Source: Candidatus Aminicenantota bacterium (GTDB lineage Bacteria > Acidobacteriota > Aminicenantia > UBA2199). Taken from it: 7,770 bases of DNA. Shown here piece after piece: positions 1 through 7,424 of this stretch. How positions within the stretch are numbered: the first letter of the stretch is position 1; each line of letters begins with the position of its first letter. Under the pieces are notes generated by a model. The model saw only the letters and a program-made list of their open reading frames with translations. It was not told where the DNA came from and ran no database searches. The position numbers were made by a program, and so were the translations under genes. The stretch lies in assembly GCA_030620255.1 (NCBI GenBank), contig JAUXFB010000049.1, positions 1 to 7,770 of the forward strand, read 5' to 3'.

Positions 1-98
1 CTTTACAGCTTGCTCTGGAATTCAGTGCTCACTTTGATAAAGTGTGCGGGAACAAGAATATTGATCCGGAAATAATAAAGAATTGTCCTGGAAAGTAA
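1..98 (+). CDS. 3' end of an unidentified protein (partial)
   Basis: Reading from base 3, an open frame runs 31 codons to a TAA at 96-98; its 5' part lies outside the window. The visible peptide includes LALEFSAHFDKVCGNKN and ends in NCPGK. It looks like ordinary soluble protein, with a helix-like start and two cysteines, but I recognise no family. The plus-strand frame is preferred because the opposite strand gives only short open stretches here. Its stop lies 8 bases from the stop of the convergent lipoprotein gene, so the two transcription units meet tail to tail with no visible hairpin terminator between them. It could be chance coding, since only about 30 codons can be seen. Confidence 0.45.
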   Translation, partial: LQLALEFSAHFDKVCGNKNIDPEIIKNCPGK

Positions 99-106
99 TA
101 AAAGTT

Positions 107-457
107 TTAAAATTTATCTTTTTTCGTCAAACCTGAACCTTCTACAACTTCCCAGCCTGTTAACCATGTATAAACATCCCCATCAAAAAGAACTACACTC
201 GTTTCGTCATAGTCATCGTATCCAACAGGTTCAGACAAAAGTTGAACTTCAATTGCTGAATCATCCTGCCATATTATATCCCATGTGTTTGAGTCCTGTG
301 AATTTATAGTAATTGAGTTATTATCAACAGAAGCAGTTATTGCTATATCTCCAATATTTACAATAGTTACATGTGCAAGACTTTCCTTTTTTTTGCATGA
401 TGGCATAGAAAAGATAGCAATAATTAATATAAAAAGTAATATGACTTTTTTGTTCAC
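107..457 (-). CDS. Small predicted lipoprotein of unknown function
   Basis: This encodes a 116-residue protein starting with GTG at 455-457. GGAGG at 463-467 lies five bases upstream of that GTG. A longer in-frame TTG start at 467-469 would overlap this ribosome binding site and was rejected. Residues 1-4 (MNKK) are basic, residues 5-16 are hydrophobic, and a degenerate lipobox (MPSC) puts the lipidated cysteine at position 21, followed by KKKE. This predicts export and lipid anchoring by signal peptidase II. The mature part, about 95 residues, is acidic and rich in short beta-prone stretches, with several tryptophans in the second half (WDIIW, TWLTGW). I recognise no family or catalytic motif. 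It has its own promoter and lies 128 bases beyond the scaffold gene, so it is probably a separate unit. The lipoprotein call is fairly secure; the function is unknown. Confidence 0.75.
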   Translation of the reverse strand: MNKKVILLFILIIAIFSMPSCKKKESLAHVTIVNIGDIAITASVDNNSITINSQDSNTWDIIWQDDSAIEVQLLSEPVGYDDYDETSVVLFDGDVYTWLTGWEVVEGSGLTKKDKF

Positions 458-462
458 ATTAG

Positions 463-467
463 CCTCC
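463..467 (-). promoter_or_regulatory. Ribosome binding site that decides the lipoprotein start
   Basis: The minus strand reads GGAGG, then CTAAT, then GTG. The five-base spacing fits the GTG at 455-457 and excludes the upstream in-frame TTG, which overlaps this site. Confidence 0.75.
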
Positions 468-485
468 AATTCTCAGGAAAGGCTT

Positions 486-514
486 ATAATATCATAAATA
501 ATTTTTCTTTTCAA
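486..514 (-). promoter_or_regulatory. Sigma-70-type promoter for the lipoprotein gene
   Basis: On the minus strand a -35 box TTGAAA (509-514) is separated by exactly 17 bases from a -10 box TATTAT (486-491). TG plus one base directly precedes the -10 box, giving an extended -10. The predicted start of transcription falls about 20-25 bases before the GTG start codon, leaving room only for the ribosome binding site. Each box matches the consensus at five or four of six positions. In DNA this AT-rich such boxes can arise by chance, but the spacing and position are right. Confidence 0.6.
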
Positions 515-585
515 AATCAAATGATAAATATGGGTTTATTTCAATAGATAAACTGAAAGTTTCTATAAAAAACTTTTGTAACATC

Positions 586-963
586 TCAAGTAATATTCTT
601 TTTCGATTTATAATCTTCTATAGCTGCTTTTATGCCTTTTTCAGCAAGTAATGAACAATGAAGTTTTTCAGGAGGCAATCCATCTAAGGCTTCAGCAACT
701 GCTTTATTTGTAAACCTTAATGCTTCATCTATATTTTTACCTTTAATCATGTCAATTGCCATTGAACTTGTTGCAATAGCAGCAACGCAACCAAAAGTTT
801 CATATTTTGCATCAATGATCTTATTATCTCTTACCTTTATATAGATCCACATCACATCTCCACATCTTGGATTTCCAACTTTTCCAATCCCATCAGCATC
901 TTCTAATTTACCGTAATTTTTTGTGTTTTGAAAATGTTCCATAACTTTCTTACTGTATAACAT
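586..963 (-). CDS. iscU: IscU/NifU-type Fe-S cluster assembly scaffold
   Basis: This 125-residue protein is the scaffold on which [2Fe-2S] and [4Fe-4S] clusters are built from sulfur delivered by the cysteine desulfurase. The three conserved cluster cysteines are present at C34, C59 and C103, and the conserved aspartate is D36 (GNPRCGD, residues 30-36). The motifs MEHFQNTKNYG near the N-terminus and LPPEKLHCS (96-104) are typical. It is a single-domain scaffold, lacking the central ferredoxin-like and C-terminal Nfu domains of nitrogenase NifU. The start follows AAGGAG by six bases, and the gene begins 10 bases after the nifS stop, so the two are almost surely co-transcribed. No IscA, HscA/HscB or ferredoxin gene follows, so this is a minimal two-gene system. 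It could equally be named nifU; the family call is secure. Confidence 0.94.
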   Translation of the reverse strand: MLYSKKVMEHFQNTKNYGKLEDADGIGKVGNPRCGDVMWIYIKVRDNKIIDAKYETFGCVAAIATSSMAIDMIKGKNIDEALRFTNKAVAEALDGLPPEKLHCSLLAEKGIKAAIEDYKSKKNIT

Positions 964-973
964 TTCATACTCC

Positions 974-2140
974 TTACTTTTTTTTCCAGAAAGGAGACAT
1001 ACTTCTTAATTTTTCAACTATTGGAGGAAGAACCTCTATAAACTTATCTGCATCTTCTTTTTTATTATATTTCCCAAGGCTAATTCTCAGGCTTCCATGA
1101 GCTTCTTCATGTTTCAGTCCTAAGGCTAATAATACATGAGATGGTTCAAGTGACTTTGAGGAGCATGCAGAACCAGATGAAAGAGCAAATCCCTGGTTAT
1201 CTAAAAAAGCCAGCATTGATTCCCCCTCAATATATTTAATTGAAATATTCAAAGTATTGTAAAGCCTTTTATCTGTATTTCCATTTATAATAACATCTGG
1301 AATTATCTCTATGATCCCTTTTTCTATTTTATCTCTAATAGGTTTTAATCTCTTCTCATTTTCATGCATCTCTAAAATAGCCAGTTCTGCTGCTTTACCA
1401 ATCCCTATTATTCCGGGAACATTTTCAGTTCCGGCTCTAAGACCTTTTTCATGGGCTCCCCCAAAAATCATTGGTATAATTTTAACCCTCTTTTTTTTGA
1501 ATAACACACCCATTCCTTTTGGACCATATATCTTATGAGAGGAAATAGTTAACATATCAATATCAAGTTCTTTTACGTCAACCTTCATCTTCCCAGCTGA
1601 TTGCACAGCATCAGTATGAAAGAGTATCCCCCTTTGATGAGCAATTTCAGAAAGCTCTTTTACAGGTTGAATAGTTCCGATTTCATTATTTGCATGCATT
1701 ATTGTAATCAGTATCGTTGTGTCCTTTATCTCTTTTTTCAGATCATCTGGATTAACCAACCCATATTTGTCAACTGGCAAATATGTTACTTCAAAACCAT
1801 TTTTTGATAGATATTTACAGGTATTTAAAACAGCAGAGTGTTCAATTTTTGAAGTGATTATATGGTTTCCTTTTTCTTTTAGTTTTGAAGTGATACCAAG
1901 TATGGCAAGATTATCAGATTCTGTCCCACCGGAGGTAAAGAAAATTTCATTGACCTCTGCATTTAATAGTTTTGCAACTCTTTCTCTTGCATTTTCAATA
2001 TCTATGCTTATTTCTCCTGCTTTTCTGTAAAAAGATGATGGATTGAAAAACTTTGTACTAAAATATGGAATTATTTCTTTAACTACTCTTGGATCTGTTG
2101 GAGTAGTTGAATTGTAATCAAAATAATACTTTAAATCCAT
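974..2140 (-). CDS. nifS: Cysteine desulfurase, NifS/IscS group I
   Basis: This PLP enzyme converts cysteine to alanine and passes the sulfur as a persulfide to the scaffold encoded next to it. With the chosen start the protein has 388 residues, near the usual IscS length. Conserved sites: YFDYNSTTP at the N-terminus, H101 stacking on PLP (IEHSAV), D177 and Q180 (HTDAVQSAGK), the PLP lysine K203 (SSHKIYGPKG), and the catalytic cysteine C326 in the long-loop signature SSGSACSSKSLEPSH of group I enzymes. The C-terminus MSPFWKKK resembles NifS proteins. The start is ATG at 2138-2140, five bases after AGGAG (2146-2150). An upstream in-frame ATG (2156-2158) would translate that ribosome binding site as LKGDK and lies before the upstream gene's stop, so it was rejected. 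The gene sits 11 bases after elbB and 10 before iscU. Nothing else here suggests nitrogen fixation, so general Fe-S assembly or repair is the likely role. Confidence 0.96.
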   Translation of the reverse strand: MDLKYYFDYNSTTPTDPRVVKEIIPYFSTKFFNPSSFYRKAGEISIDIENARERVAKLLNAEVNEIFFTSGGTESDNLAILGITSKLKEKGNHIITSKIEHSAVLNTCKYLSKNGFEVTYLPVDKYGLVNPDDLKKEIKDTTILITIMHANNEIGTIQPVKELSEIAHQRGILFHTDAVQSAGKMKVDVKELDIDMLTISSHKIYGPKGMGVLFKKKRVKIIPMIFGGAHEKGLRAGTENVPGIIGIGKAAELAILEMHENEKRLKPIRDKIEKGIIEIIPDVIINGNTDKRLYNTLNISIKYIEGESMLAFLDNQGFALSSGSACSSKSLEPSHVLLALGLKHEEAHGSLRISLGKYNKKEDADKFIEVLPPIVEKLRSMSPFWKKK

Positions 2141-2151
2141 TTTATCTCCTT

Positions 2152-2811
2152 TTAGCATAATTCCAGTACTTTTTTTACAAGTTTTTCAATGCCTTCTGCT
2201 ATTTCTTTTATACTTTGACCTAACATATAAGCAGGTGTTGTAACAATCTTATTTTTTTTATCATACACAATTTCGTTTACTTTACTGTTTATGTGAATTG
2301 CCCCAATTTTCTCAATTGCTTGTGCGGTTTCCTTATCTGTTCCAATGGTTATTTCAGGATGAAGGTCAATGCCTGCACTTACTTTTGCAGCAATAACAGG
2401 TGCAATGCATATAAATCCCATTACTTTATGTGAGTTTAAACCATTAATTATGAATTTTTCTACTACTGGATTCACTGTAAGATCGGAGCCTTTTATTGCA
2501 AAGTCGGATAGGTTTTTTGCAGCTCCAAAACCTCCCGGGAAAATAACCGCGTCATAATCTTCGATATTTGCATTTGCAAGATCTTTTATATCACCTCTGG
2601 CAATGCGTGCTGATTCTATAAGAACATTGCGGCTCTCCTTCATCTCTTCACCTGTTATGTGATTGATCACATGCATTTGAGGTATGTTTGGAGCAAGTAT
2701 ACTTACTTCTGCTCCAAAACGATCCAGAGCAAGTAATGTAATTACAGATTCGTGAATTTCAGAACCATCAAAAACACCTGAACCTGATAAAACAACAGCA
2801 ACTTTTTTCAT
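2152..2811 (-). CDS. elbB: ElbB-like DJ-1/PfpI family protein
   Basis: A 219-residue class I glutamine amidotransferase-like (DJ-1/PfpI) protein, close in length and sequence to E. coli ElbB as I recall it. Shared motifs include LSGSGVFDGSEIHE at the N-terminus (DJ-1-type acidic residue E18), VINHITGE, NVLIESARIARG, PGGFGAAKN (about 92-100), the nucleophile elbow GFICIAP with C135, and IVTTPAYMLGQ near the C-terminus. E. coli ElbB is reported to have weak glyoxalase activity, and its older link to isoprenoid synthesis is not well proven; the physiological role remains unclear. The start is ATG at 2809-2811, preceded by AAAGGAGGT (GGAGG at 2816-2820). A longer in-frame ATG at 2827-2829 would translate the ribosome binding site (NKGGK) and has no site of its own. 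The gene begins the block with nifS and iscU. The 97-base gap before it shows neither a strong promoter nor a hairpin terminator, so read-through from hcp is possible. A cysteine-based stress role would fit the setting, but that is inference. Confidence 0.9.
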   Translation of the reverse strand: MKKVAVVLSGSGVFDGSEIHESVITLLALDRFGAEVSILAPNIPQMHVINHITGEEMKESRNVLIESARIARGDIKDLANANIEDYDAVIFPGGFGAAKNLSDFAIKGSDLTVNPVVEKFIINGLNSHKVMGFICIAPVIAAKVSAGIDLHPEITIGTDKETAQAIEKIGAIHINSKVNEIVYDKKNKIVTTPAYMLGQSIKEIAEGIEKLVKKVLELC

Positions 2812-2908
2812 TTTACCTCCTTTATTCATATAATTATTTTATCATAATTTTTAGAATAATACCTAATTTAGATTTCTATATAATAAAATTTTTTAAGAGT
2901 TTCTAAAG

Positions 2909-4573
2909 TTATTTTCCTTGCATCATTAATTCTATGTCCTGTTCATAGATTCCAATTGGTTTGATATCAAATTTTTCTACAAGAACTTTCAATACATTAG
3001 GAGATACAAATGCTGGTAAGGTTGGTCCGAGTCTTATTCCTTTAACCCCCAGATAAAGTAGAGCAAGAAGAACTGCTACTGCTTTTTGCTCATACCATGC
3101 AATATCAAATGATATTGGAAGCTTATTTATATCATCAACTTCAAATACATCTTTTAATTTCAAAGCAATAACAGCAAGTGAATAGGAATCATTACATTGA
3201 CCTGCATCAAGAACTCTTGGAATGCCATTGATATTACCTAAATCAAGTTTATTGTAACGGTACTTTGCACAACCAGCTGTTAATATAATTGTATCCTTTG
3301 GGAGGTTTTCTGCAACATCCGTATAATAATTTCTTGTTTTATGACGACCATCACAACCTGCCATTACAATAAAACGTTTAATTGCTCCTTTTTTTACTGC
3401 TTCTACGATTTTATCTGCTAAAGCTATAACCTGGTTGTGAGCAAAACCAATAGTAATTTCACCATTTTCAATTTCTAAAGGCGGATCGCATTTTTTTGCC
3501 ATTTCAATGACTTCAGAAAAATCTTTCTCTTTTCCATTTTGTCTATCAGGAATATGTTTAACTTCTGGATAACCTGTCATACCAGTTGTGAAAATTCTAT
3601 TCTTGTATGAATCCATGACATGTATAATACAGTTTGTTGTCATTAAAATAGGTCCATTGAATGATTCAAATTCCTTATTCTGTTTCCACCAGGAATTACC
3701 ATAATTTCCAACAAAGTGTTTGTATTTTTTAAAAGCAGGATATGCATTTGCAGGTAGCATCTCACCATGAGTGTAAACATCAATACCTTTACCTTCTGTT
3801 TGTTTTAAGAGTTCTTCCATATCCTTTAAGTCGTGACCAGAGATGAGAATTCCCGGATTATTTCCAACACCAATTTTAACTTTTGATATTTCTGGATTTC
3901 CATATGTAGATGTATTAGCCTTGTCAAGCAAAGCCATTGCTTCCACAGAAAATTTACCAGCTTTCATTACCATTTCGATCATTTCTTCAACAGATAATTC
4001 TTTAGTTGTTGAATCTAAAGCCTCAGATATAAAAGCATATAATTCATCTTTTTGGTAATCAAGAACTGCAGCGTGGTCAGTATAAGCTGCAAGCCCCTTT
4101 AGACCTATAATAAGAAGCTCTCTTAAAGAGCGTACATCCTCATTTTGCATTGAGAGTACACCCACTTTTATTGCTTTTTCTTCAAACTCTTTTTTTTCAT
4201 CAGAATACCAGATTGCTGAATCATGTACTTTATCTTCAAAATCTTTTCCGTTTTTATCTTTGTAAGTTTTAAGAAATTTGGCTTGTACCTGTTCTCGAAT
4301 TTTTAAAGCCTCTTTAATAAGAGTTATAAATCTGGTATTGTCAAAATTTGCATTTGTTATGGTTGAAAAAAGTGACTTAGCAATAAATAATCCAGCTTTA
4401 TTGTCTATAAGTCCAACCCCTCTTGCCTTTCCTAACCAGATTGAAATTCCTTTTAGAATGTATATTAATAGATCCTGAAGATTAGCTGTATCTTCTTTTT
4501 TACCGCAAACTCCCATTAATGTGCATCCCTGATTTTTAGCTGTTTCCTGACATTGAAAACAAAACATACTCAT
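2909..4573 (-). CDS. hcp: Hybrid cluster protein (prismane), class I
   Basis: Hcp carries a [4Fe-4S] cluster and a 4Fe-2S-2O hybrid cluster. It is known to reduce hydroxylamine in vitro and is implicated in nitric oxide reduction and protein S-nitrosylation. The chosen start gives 554 residues. The N-terminal cysteines C5, C8, C17 and C23 (CX2C, X8, C, X5, C) are the class I pattern of anaerobes, not the class II spacing of E. coli. All hybrid-cluster ligands are visible: H247 (SGHD), E271 (THGEM), C315 (TTNC), C407 (AGCDGRHK), C435 (AGCAKYRYN), C460 (GQCND) and E495 (WYEQK). These numbers nearly match those of the Desulfovibrio protein. The start is ATG at 4571-4573, five bases after GGAGG (4579-4583). 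A longer open frame reaching 4627 would overlap the superoxide reductase gene, so it was rejected. The 23-base gap to that gene suggests one transcript. No Hcr reductase is adjacent; rubredoxin or ferredoxin may serve. Confidence 0.97.
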   Translation of the reverse strand: MSMFCFQCQETAKNQGCTLMGVCGKKEDTANLQDLLIYILKGISIWLGKARGVGLIDNKAGLFIAKSLFSTITNANFDNTRFITLIKEALKIREQVQAKFLKTYKDKNGKDFEDKVHDSAIWYSDEKKEFEEKAIKVGVLSMQNEDVRSLRELLIIGLKGLAAYTDHAAVLDYQKDELYAFISEALDSTTKELSVEEMIEMVMKAGKFSVEAMALLDKANTSTYGNPEISKVKIGVGNNPGILISGHDLKDMEELLKQTEGKGIDVYTHGEMLPANAYPAFKKYKHFVGNYGNSWWKQNKEFESFNGPILMTTNCIIHVMDSYKNRIFTTGMTGYPEVKHIPDRQNGKEKDFSEVIEMAKKCDPPLEIENGEITIGFAHNQVIALADKIVEAVKKGAIKRFIVMAGCDGRHKTRNYYTDVAENLPKDTIILTAGCAKYRYNKLDLGNINGIPRVLDAGQCNDSYSLAVIALKLKDVFEVDDINKLPISFDIAWYEQKAVAVLLALLYLGVKGIRLGPTLPAFVSPNVLKVLVEKFDIKPIGIYEQDIELMMQGK

Positions 4574-4578
4574 TTGTT

Positions 4579-4583
4579 CCTCC
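4579..4583 (-). promoter_or_regulatory. Ribosome binding site that decides the hcp start
   Basis: GGAGG followed by AACAA and ATG on the minus strand fixes the start at 4571-4573. That removes 18 residues of non-family sequence encoded by the longest open frame. Confidence 0.8.
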
Positions 4584-4596
4584 TTTAAAATTTTTT

Positions 4597-4971
4597 TTAA
4601 CTTTTCCAGAGCCCGTGCAAATTGCAATATGAGCGCGCTTTTAAATTAGAAGCTTTTGTCTTAAAGAAAACTTCAGGTTTTTCACCTGGTTTCAGGAATT
4701 GTCTGTATTTCTGATCATCAGCTTGTAACTCAATCCATTCTATGTAGTGCTTTTCTTCCATAGGGTGATCAATACTTCCAACAGATACCTTAATCCCTTC
4801 TTGTGTTTTATTAATTACAGGAACGTGTTTTTCTGTAGCAGCATCAATCATATTCTCTTCCATAAGGTTCATTGGTTGATTGCAACACACAAGCTCGCCT
4901 GCTCCTGTGTGTAAAATTTCAACAATATTACCACAAATTTCACACTTATAAATCTCTGCTTTTTTAGTCAT
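4597..4971 (-). CDS. dfx: Superoxide reductase, two-iron type (desulfoferrodoxin)
   Basis: This 124-residue enzyme reduces superoxide to hydrogen peroxide without making oxygen, using electrons usually supplied by rubredoxin. The N-terminal desulforedoxin-like domain has its FeS4 ligands C10, C13, C29 and C30 (CEIC and VCC). The catalytic domain holds the Fe(His)4Cys site: H49, H69, H75, C116 and H119 (CNLH). The conserved E47-K48 pair just before H49 (TEKHVPV) is also present; in this family it guides superoxide and protonation. Having both centres makes it a 2Fe-SOR, not a neelaredoxin. The ATG at 4969-4971 follows GGAGG with six bases between. It lies 14 bases after the flavodiiron gene and 23 before hcp. 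Its peroxide product would be removed by the rubrerythrin and peroxiredoxin encoded upstream. Confidence 0.97.
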   Translation of the reverse strand: MTKKAEIYKCEICGNIVEILHTGAGELVCCNQPMNLMEENMIDAATEKHVPVINKTQEGIKVSVGSIDHPMEEKHYIEWIELQADDQKYRQFLKPGEKPEVFFKTKASNLKARSYCNLHGLWKS

Positions 4972-4985
4972 TGTAAACCTCCTCT

Positions 4986-6170
4986 TTAATTTATTATCTC
5001 ATTATGTTTTAAATAAATTTCTTCTGCTAATTTTTCTAATGATAGAAAATTATCCTCTTTTGGAAACCCTTTAATTAAAACGGGTGTGAGAAATTCTAAT
5101 TTCAAATTTATTAAATTTGCCTTAATTATTTCTACAGTCCTTCCTCCCCATCCATAAGAACCAATTACAGAGGCAAATTTTGTCTTTGGTTTTAATGCAT
5201 TTAAAATCGAAACAGCATAAACAGCAGCAGGATGTGGCCCGGCCAGTACGGTTGGGGTTGCAATTACAACAGTTGCAGCATCAACAAGAGCTGTTGCAAG
5301 TTGTCCGAGATCAGTTTTTATCAGATTAAAAGGTCTGACTTTTATACCTTTTTCTATTAGAGCATCAATGAAAAAAGAAACCATACGCTCTGTGCTGCCA
5401 TGCATTGATACATAAGGAAGAATCACCTCATTTTCTACTCTATCAGATATCCAATCTTTGTATGCATTAATTATAATTTCAGGTTTATCATAAACAGGGC
5501 CATGGCTTGGTGCAATGATCTCAAAGTCAAGAGTCTCAATCTTCTCAATATTTTTTCTTACAGGGATCCTGAAGGGCATCATTATTTCAGCATAGTATCT
5601 TTTTGCATCTTCAATTACCTTTGGTATATTCTTTACAAATAGATTACTTGTTGCAAAATGTGAACCAAAGAAATCACAGGAAAATAGAATTTTATCTTCT
5701 TTTAGATAAGTAGCCATTGTTTCAGGCCAGTGTACCCATGGGGTGAATATAAATTCAAGAGTCTTTTCACCCAGAGATAGAGTTTCCCCATCTTCAATAA
5801 CCAGAAATTTGCTTTCTTGAATATGAAGTAGATCCTGTAAGAAAAGTTTACATTTCTGATTTGTAACAACCATTGCATCCGGATATTTCGAAAGAAGGTG
5901 TGGAATAGAGCCTGAATGGTCCTGTTCAGCATGATTAGCTATAACATAATCAATTTTCCCCACATTTAACTTTTGTAAATTTGTAAAAAGTTCATCTTTT
6001 TTTTCAGGATCAACACTGTCAATAAGAGCTGTCTTTTTCCCACCCTTTATTAAATATGAATTGTAGCTTGTACCATCAGGAAGAGGTATTAGTTCATCAA
6101 AAATTCTCCTATCCCAATCTTTTGCACCAACAGAATAAATTCCTTTTTTTAATTCTTGTAATGCTATCAT
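4986..6170 (-). CDS. fprA: Flavodiiron protein (FprA, rubredoxin:oxygen/NO oxidoreductase)
   Basis: This 394-residue cytoplasmic class A flavodiiron protein reduces O2 to water and/or NO to N2O, taking electrons from rubredoxin. The N-terminal metallo-beta-lactamase-like domain (about 1-245) has a full set of diiron ligands: H80, E82, D84 (NHAEQDHSG, 79-87), H147 (WVHWPETM), D166 (SCDFFGSH) and H223 (PSHGPVY). The C-terminal flavodoxin domain (about 250-394) begins with the FMN phosphate loop SMHGSTERM and has later loops TPTVLAGP and GSYGWGGR. No rubredoxin or flavin reductase domain is fused, in keeping with the separate rubredoxin gene in the same run. GGAGG (6174-6178) lies only three bases from the ATG, which is close, but no other start fits. 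Whether O2 or NO is the main substrate cannot be told from sequence. A 62-base gap separates it from rubrerythrin, so a weak internal promoter is possible though none is convincing. Confidence 0.96.
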   Translation of the reverse strand: MIALQELKKGIYSVGAKDWDRRIFDELIPLPDGTSYNSYLIKGGKKTALIDSVDPEKKDELFTNLQKLNVGKIDYVIANHAEQDHSGSIPHLLSKYPDAMVVTNQKCKLFLQDLLHIQESKFLVIEDGETLSLGEKTLEFIFTPWVHWPETMATYLKEDKILFSCDFFGSHFATSNLFVKNIPKVIEDAKRYYAEIMMPFRIPVRKNIEKIETLDFEIIAPSHGPVYDKPEIIINAYKDWISDRVENEVILPYVSMHGSTERMVSFFIDALIEKGIKVRPFNLIKTDLGQLATALVDAATVVIATPTVLAGPHPAAVYAVSILNALKPKTKFASVIGSYGWGGRTVEIIKANLINLKLEFLTPVLIKGFPKEDNFLSLEKLAEEIYLKHNEIIN

Positions 6171-6232
6171 CTTCCTCCTTTTTTTTATATCTCAAATCAT
6201 AAATATGAAACACCCCTAATTGTCAGATCTGA

Positions 6233-6754
6233 TCAAATAAATATGTCCTCAGGTACATAATATTCTTTTGGATGATTGCATGATGGACATTTTTCCGGTG
6301 GTTCAGTGCCAATATGTATATACCCACACTTACTACATTTCCAAATTACTGGTTTATTTCTTTTATACACTGTTCCGTCTTCTACCATTTCAAGCAATCT
6401 TTTATACCTCTCTTCATGTTCTTTCTCAACTTTAGCTATTTGTCTAAATAAGTTTGCGGCTTCTTTTTTACCCTCTTGTTCTGCCTCTTTTGCAAATGTA
6501 GGGTACATCTCTGTTACTTCATAGTGCTCACCTGCAATAGCTTCTTTTAGGTTTGATATTGTATCACCTATACCATTTAATAGTTTGAATTCATCTTTAG
6601 CATGTTGCTGCTCATTAAGAGCTGTTGTTTCAAATACTTCTGCTATATAATGATAGCCTTCTTTTCTTGCAACCTTTGCAAAATAATCATACTTGTTTCT
6701 TGCCTGTGATTCACCTGCAAATGCAGCTTTTAAATTTTCTTCTGTTTTATTCAT
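6233..6754 (-). CDS. rbr: Rubrerythrin, diiron peroxidase with C-terminal rubredoxin domain
   Basis: This 173-residue protein reduces hydrogen peroxide to water in anaerobes, receiving electrons through rubredoxin. The N-terminal four-helix diiron domain (about 1-130) carries E15 (AGESQARN), E48 and H51 (NEQQH), E76 and E79 ([11 protein letters not shown]), and E110 and H113 (VEKEHEERY). The C-terminal rubredoxin-like domain has C140, C143 (CSKCGY) and C156, C159 (CPSCNH) as FeS4 ligands. The domain order is that of classical rubrerythrin, not reverse rubrerythrin. The start follows GGAGG by five bases. The gene is 10 bases downstream of the peroxiredoxin gene. Bases around its start, from before the ribosome binding site into codon 7, are repeated exactly at the peroxiredoxin start. 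The N-terminus [16 protein letters not shown] is the normal family sequence here, so rubrerythrin is the likely donor of that copy. Confidence 0.97.
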   Translation of the reverse strand: MNKTEENLKAAFAGESQARNKYDYFAKVARKEGYHYIAEVFETTALNEQQHAKDEFKLLNGIGDTISNLKEAIAGEHYEVTEMYPTFAKEAEQEGKKEAANLFRQIAKVEKEHEERYKRLLEMVEDGTVYKRNKPVIWKCSKCGYIHIGTEPPEKCPSCNHPKEYYVPEDIFI

Positions 6755-6766
6755 TTTATCCTCCTT
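6736..6766 (-). repeat. 31-bp direct repeat, copy at the rubrerythrin start
   Basis: These 31 bases are identical to 7406-7436, same strand. Read on the minus strand they cover the ribosome binding site (AAGGAGG), a five-base spacer, the ATG (6752-6754) and the next 16 coding bases (MNKTEE plus one base). Identity breaks at once on the coding side and after one mismatch continues only into short T runs upstream. Confidence 0.9.
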
Positions 6767-7424
6767 ATTTTTCTAATGGTTTATGGCATAACCACCAATC
6801 ATAACATTCGTAATCTTCTAATCTCTTTTTGGCAGTAGCTTCATCTGTTGCAGGTGGTACGATAATCCTGTCGCCTATCAATTCATTGTTTGGCCATCCT
6901 GCTGGTACTGCTCCCTGTTTTTCTGAAATTTGAAGTGCTTTTACTGCCCTGACTATTTCATCCATGTTCCTTCCGATTTCTTGTGGATAGTACATTATCA
7001 AACGGACTTTACCTTTTGGATCTATGATAAATACTGCTCTTACAGTATTGGATCCTTTACCCGGATGTAGCATTCCAAGTTTTGATGCAACAGAATCATT
7101 TGCTGCAATGATAGGGAATTTAATTTCTATGTTTAGTTCAGCTTTTATCCACTCAACCCATTTGATGTGAGAAAATACCTGGTCAACCGACAAACCGATC
7201 AATTTGCATCCCAACTTTTCAAATTCATCATACCTTTTTTGAAAAGCAACAAATTCTGTTGTGCACACTGGTGTGAAATCTGCTGGATGACTGAACAGTA
7301 CAAACCATCCCCCTTTAAAATCTTCTGGAATATTCATTGGTCCATGTGTTGTCTGAACCTTTAACTCCGGGAAATTATCCCCTAATAATGGCATACCAGA
7401 TTTTGTTTCTTCTGTTTTATTCAT
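6765..7424 (-). CDS. Peroxiredoxin, Prx6 / archaeal 2-Cys-like type
   Basis: This 219-residue thiol peroxidase reduces hydrogen peroxide and organic peroxides. The active site is HPADFTPVC, with peroxidatic C54, T51, P47 and H46, and the catalytic arginine is probably R129 (NTVRAVF). The long C-terminal extension contains C207 and C213 ([11 protein letters not shown]), the pair that marks the archaeal Prx6 group. In the Aeropyrum pernix enzyme (cysteines 50, 207, 213; His42) these form the resolving disulfide, and His42 stabilises an oxidised sulfur intermediate. H46 is spaced eight residues before the peroxidatic cysteine, as in that enzyme. The usual family N-terminus corresponds to [10 protein letters not shown], which begins at residue 11. 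The first six residues, MNKTEE, are encoded by DNA identical to the start of rubrerythrin. The ATG at 7422-7424 has a good ribosome binding site five bases upstream, while M11 has none. The physiological electron donor is unknown; rubredoxin or thioredoxin are both possible. Confidence 0.95.
   Translation of the reverse strand: MNKTEETKSGMPLLGDNFPELKVQTTHGPMNIPEDFKGGWFVLFSHPADFTPVCTTEFVAFQKRYDEFEKLGCKLIGLSVDQVFSHIKWVEWIKAELNIEIKFPIIAANDSVASKLGMLHPGKGSNTVRAVFIIDPKGKVRLIMYYPQEIGRNMDEIVRAVKALQISEKQGAVPAGWPNNELIGDRIIVPPATDEATAKKRLEDYECYDWWLCHKPLEK

Noticed and set aside
99..112. AAGTTTTAAAATTT as a bidirectional terminator between convergent genes
   Set aside because: It is an imperfect palindrome with no loop and no G-C pairs.
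556..576. Inverted repeat AAAGTTT with a 7-base loop downstream of the scaffold gene, considered as a terminator
   Set aside because: The stem is nearly all A-T with one G-C pair and is not followed by a clear U tract on the minus strand, so it would be too weak.
1311..2030. Plus-strand open frames opposite nifS (and similar ones opposite hcp, rubrerythrin and peroxiredoxin)
   Set aside because: They lie fully antisense to well-identified genes, have no ribosome binding sites and no family resemblance.
586..2140. Nitrogen-fixation cluster, suggested by NifS/NifU similarity
   Set aside because: No nitrogenase or maturation genes are present and the scaffold lacks the extra NifU domains; general Fe-S assembly is more likely.
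2821..2870. PerR-box-like sequence upstream of elbB (TTATGATAAAATAAT)
   Set aside because: Only the first half-site fits the TTATAAT-N-ATTATAA pattern; such matches are expected in AT-rich DNA.
4574..4627. Upstream in-frame extension of hcp (18 residues)
   Set aside because: It overlaps the end of the superoxide reductase gene, has no ribosome binding site, and does not match the Hcp family, which starts just before the first CxxC.
6171..6232. Possible promoter between rubrerythrin and the flavodiiron gene (CTGACA with TATGAT or TATAAA)
   Set aside because: No pair of boxes has acceptable spacing; the best matches are 15 or 20 bases apart. Read-through is as likely.
6223..6232. 10-base palindrome TCAGATCTGA right at the rubrerythrin stop
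   Set aside because: It has no loop and is too short to form a hairpin; probably chance.
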